DNA of 36,112 bases. It comes from an uncultured Verrucomicrobia subdivision 3 bacterium. GTDB taxonomy: Bacteria > Verrucomicrobiota > Verrucomicrobiia > Limisphaerales > UBA11358. The stretch lies in assembly GCA_903822015.1 (NCBI GenBank), contig CAIJNQ010000151.1, forward strand, positions 1-36,112, written 5' to 3'. This document shows, one piece after another, positions 33,801 to 36,112 of this stretch. The notes beneath the pieces were generated by a model. It saw only the letters and a program-made list of their open reading frames with translations, did not search any database and was not told the origin of the DNA. Position 1 is the first letter of the stretch; every line of letters starts with the position of its first letter. Both the position numbers and the translations under genes were made by a program.

Positions 33801-36014
33801 TCATTTTCTCAGCCGCCGGAGCAGAAAATATTCATTGAACGGCCGGTCATCCGTGACTTGAACCTCGGGATCGGGATTGAGGGCTGCCGGGAGGGAATAT
33901 TCATTGGTGACCACCCGGTCAAGATAAGCGGTTGCAGTCTGGGACTTGGTCCATTCCAAAAGGTCCTGTTTGGCTTTTCCGGGCATCCGGTCGGCCAGTC
34001 GCCCCGCGTCGAGCTTTTCAATTGGCTCCATCGATGCAAGCAGGTGAATTCCCCAGCCTTCAACCGATGGAAAGCCGCGCACATAGGGAAACGATTCATG
34101 AATGGAGCGGATGACAGCCTGCGCGGTAAGAAATTCGTCACTCCCGCCGGGGAACCACATCTGCAAGATGCCGTTGGTGTTCAAATGTTGTTTGGCGAGC
34201 GTGTAGAAATCCCTCGAGAAAAGCAGGCTGGAACCGGCGGCTTCCACCGGTGGCGGCGGGTCCACCACGATGACATCAAATTTCCTGCCGCAGCGGCTGA
34301 GATAACGGCGGCCGTCGTCAACAATGATGTGGCCGTTGGGGTCGTCGATGAATTTTTGGGCGTCCGCATGATAAAATCCAAAGGCTTTGGTCACGCCCGG
34401 CACCAGCTCCACCACGGTTGTGTCGATGTCCCAACTCAAAGCCGAGCGATATGTCGTCCCCATGCCGAAACAAATGACCAGCACGGATTGGGGTGGCCCC
34501 TGGTGGAATGCCAGCGGCAGATGGGCGATGAACTTGGTGATAGGTGTCAATTTTGTCATCCCGATGCCGTTAACCAGCAGCCATTTGTCATCCATTTCCA
34601 CGCCCAGCGAAATGACGGAGGCGGCATAATCACGGTGAATCAAGGTTTTCGTGGTTTGTTTGAGCACGGAATGTTCGAAATCTTCAGAGAAAACTAACGC
34701 CCCGATCAACATCGCGGCGAGCACCACTCCGAAACTCAGCCGGCGCCGCCAGGATTGGGAACCGCTCAACCCGAGCCAGAAAGCGATGAACGGCAGTCCC
34801 AATAAGATCAAGGCATAACGCTCGCTGACCAGCGGCAGCATCAGATAGCAGGCCACGAGCGGACCGAGAATGCAGCCCAGAACATTGATGGCATAAGCCT
34901 GACCGGCCCGCCGCGGCTGACCGCTGGAGTATTCGTCAATCAAGCTCGGGGTCAAATAGCCCAGTAGCGCGCAAAACGGACAGATGCTGCCCAGCAGGAT
35001 GAACGCGCTGAGCGGGTCGATGTTTCCAATCCAGAATTTTTCCACGATCAGCCGGGGATCGTTGGCCAGGACGGGCAGGAACGTGCAGAATCCCAGCGCC
35101 GAAAACAGCGCGCTCTTGGAGCGGACCCGGGTTTTGCGTAAATCTCGGCGATATGCGAGCGAACCCGCAAAAGTGGCGCCCAGATAGATGAAGACGATCA
35201 GGGCGAAGGAATACACCTGGGTTTTCAAGACCGGGGTGAACGCGCGCGTCCACACGACCTCCATGGCCATGGCGATAAAGCCCGTTGAAAACAGAATTAG
35301 TTTGACCAGCCCGGCCGGGGCATTTTCCACCGGCACCGGCGGCTCGCTCCGGGCTGCGCCGGCCGCGTCCGGTGATTTTTTTTGCTGCTGTTCCCAGGCC
35401 AGGCAGGCGCTGATGAAGGCGATGGTGAAATTTCCCGCTGCCGCCACCCACAACGTGTGGTTGAATCCCAGATTCTCCACGAACAGGACGGCGGTGCAAA
35501 AGGTTCCGCTCATGGCCCCCAGCACGTTCGCCAGGTAGAGAAAACTGAAGCTCTCCGAGTTGCGGCCATCCACCTCCCGCACGTAGCTCATCATGAAGGG
35601 AAACGTCGTGCCCATGCACACGCACCAGGGAAAGATTGAGATGGCCAGCGCCAGTGCGGAGAGCAAAAGATAGCTGAACGAATCCATCTGGCCTGCCGGC
35701 AGCAGCAGATGTTCGCTGGCCGAAAACAACTTCGGCACCGCAAACGCGCCCAACCCGATCAGCAATTCCGCCCCGGCATAAAAAACGGCGGCGGATAAAC
35801 CGCTTTTTCTGACACCTGAGGCAATCAGCCGCCCGCCCGCCCACGATCCGATGGCCAGTCCGAGCATGAATACCGACAACACCACCGAGAGCACCGGCGT
35901 GATGATGCCGAAGGACGCGAACGCCATACGCGTCCACACCACCTGATAAACGAGGCTGGCAAACCCGGAAAAAAAGAACAGGAAAAAGAGGACCCGGCGT
36001 GTAAAACGGTTCAT
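33801..36014 (-). CDS. Multi-TM (MFS-like) protein fused to a spermidine synthase-like domain
   Basis: N-terminal TMs (FFLFFFSGFASLVYQVVWTRMAFASFG), C-terminal SAM-fold segment VLVICFGMGTTYRSALSWDIDTTVVELVPGVTKAF...IIVDDGRRYLSRCGRKFDVIVVDPPPP. Confidence 0.88.
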   Translation of the reverse strand: MNRFTRRVLFFLFFFSGFASLVYQVVWTRMAFASFGIITPVLSVVLSVFMLGLAIGSWAGGRLIASGVRKSGLSAAVFYAGAELLIGLGAFAVPKLFSASEHLLLPAGQMDSFSYLLLSALALAISIFPWCVCMGTTFPFMMSYVREVDGRNSESFSFLYLANVLGAMSGTFCTAVLFVENLGFNHTLWVAAAGNFTIAFISACLAWEQQQKKSPDAAGAARSEPPVPVENAPAGLVKLILFSTGFIAMAMEVVWTRAFTPVLKTQVYSFALIVFIYLGATFAGSLAYRRDLRKTRVRSKSALFSALGFCTFLPVLANDPRLIVEKFWIGNIDPLSAFILLGSICPFCALLGYLTPSLIDEYSSGQPRRAGQAYAINVLGCILGPLVACYLMLPLVSERYALILLGLPFIAFWLGLSGSQSWRRRLSFGVVLAAMLIGALVFSEDFEHSVLKQTTKTLIHRDYAASVISLGVEMDDKWLLVNGIGMTKLTPITKFIAHLPLAFHQGPPQSVLVICFGMGTTYRSALSWDIDTTVVELVPGVTKAFGFYHADAQKFIDDPNGHIIVDDGRRYLSRCGRKFDVIVVDPPPPVEAAGSSLLFSRDFYTLAKQHLNTNGILQMWFPGGSDEFLTAQAVIRSIHESFPYVRGFPSVEGWGIHLLASMEPIEKLDAGRLADRMPGKAKQDLLEWTKSQTATAYLDRVVTNEYSLPAALNPDPEVQVTDDRPFNEYFLLRRLRK

Positions 36015-36076
36015 GTCGGGCGGTTATTTAACCGTCCCGGCCCTTTTGCACAAGATTCAAAGTCGGGCGGAATGAT

Positions 36077-36112
36077 TCATTCTTCAAACAGGGCTTGCGC
36101 AAATTGTTTGGC
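36077..36112 (-). CDS. Possible C-terminal end of an upstream gene (partial)
   Basis: Reverse complement at the window edge reads AKQFAQALFEE-stop; too short to identify. Confidence 0.25.
   Translation of the reverse strand, partial: AKQFAQALFEE

Overview
A 36 kb high-GC bacterial chromosomal window. Gene style (N-terminal LEPR-XLL protein, SGNH hydrolase with a jelly-roll-like tail, MFS/spermidine-synthase fusion) suggests a Verrucomicrobia/Planctomycetes-type genome, but this is inferred only. Left flank: partial DUF1294-like gene (-), LemA plus two TPM-domain proteins, an ECF sigma factor and a one-TM protein. Centre: a co-oriented block of about 25 kb (4196-29042) encoding TolC, an HlyD adaptor, a GAF-HlyD fusion, an M50 peptidase-HlyD fusion, a short SecA-like ATPase, a 5059-aa LEPR-XLL repeat protein and a small outer-membrane beta-barrel. 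No ABC transporter is present. I read this block as a candidate dedicated export system for the giant protein, and it is the main finding. Exactly one gap in the block holds a ~0.5 kb cassette: a four-helix-bundle (23S rRNA IVP-type) gene bounded by imperfect inverted repeats built from phased heptamers. Right flank: fatty acid desaturase (+), then SGNH hydrolase, ribE, ribD and an MFS/spermidine synthase fusion (all -). Inside the giant protein I found a 7-8 copy module array whose period shrinks, a decapeptide ladder, an unusual 20-21 aa DDHA repeat related to RTX, and a phage-fibre-like insert. No tRNA, rRNA, CRISPR array or transposase gene was recognised. All homology calls come from reading motifs; no searches were run.
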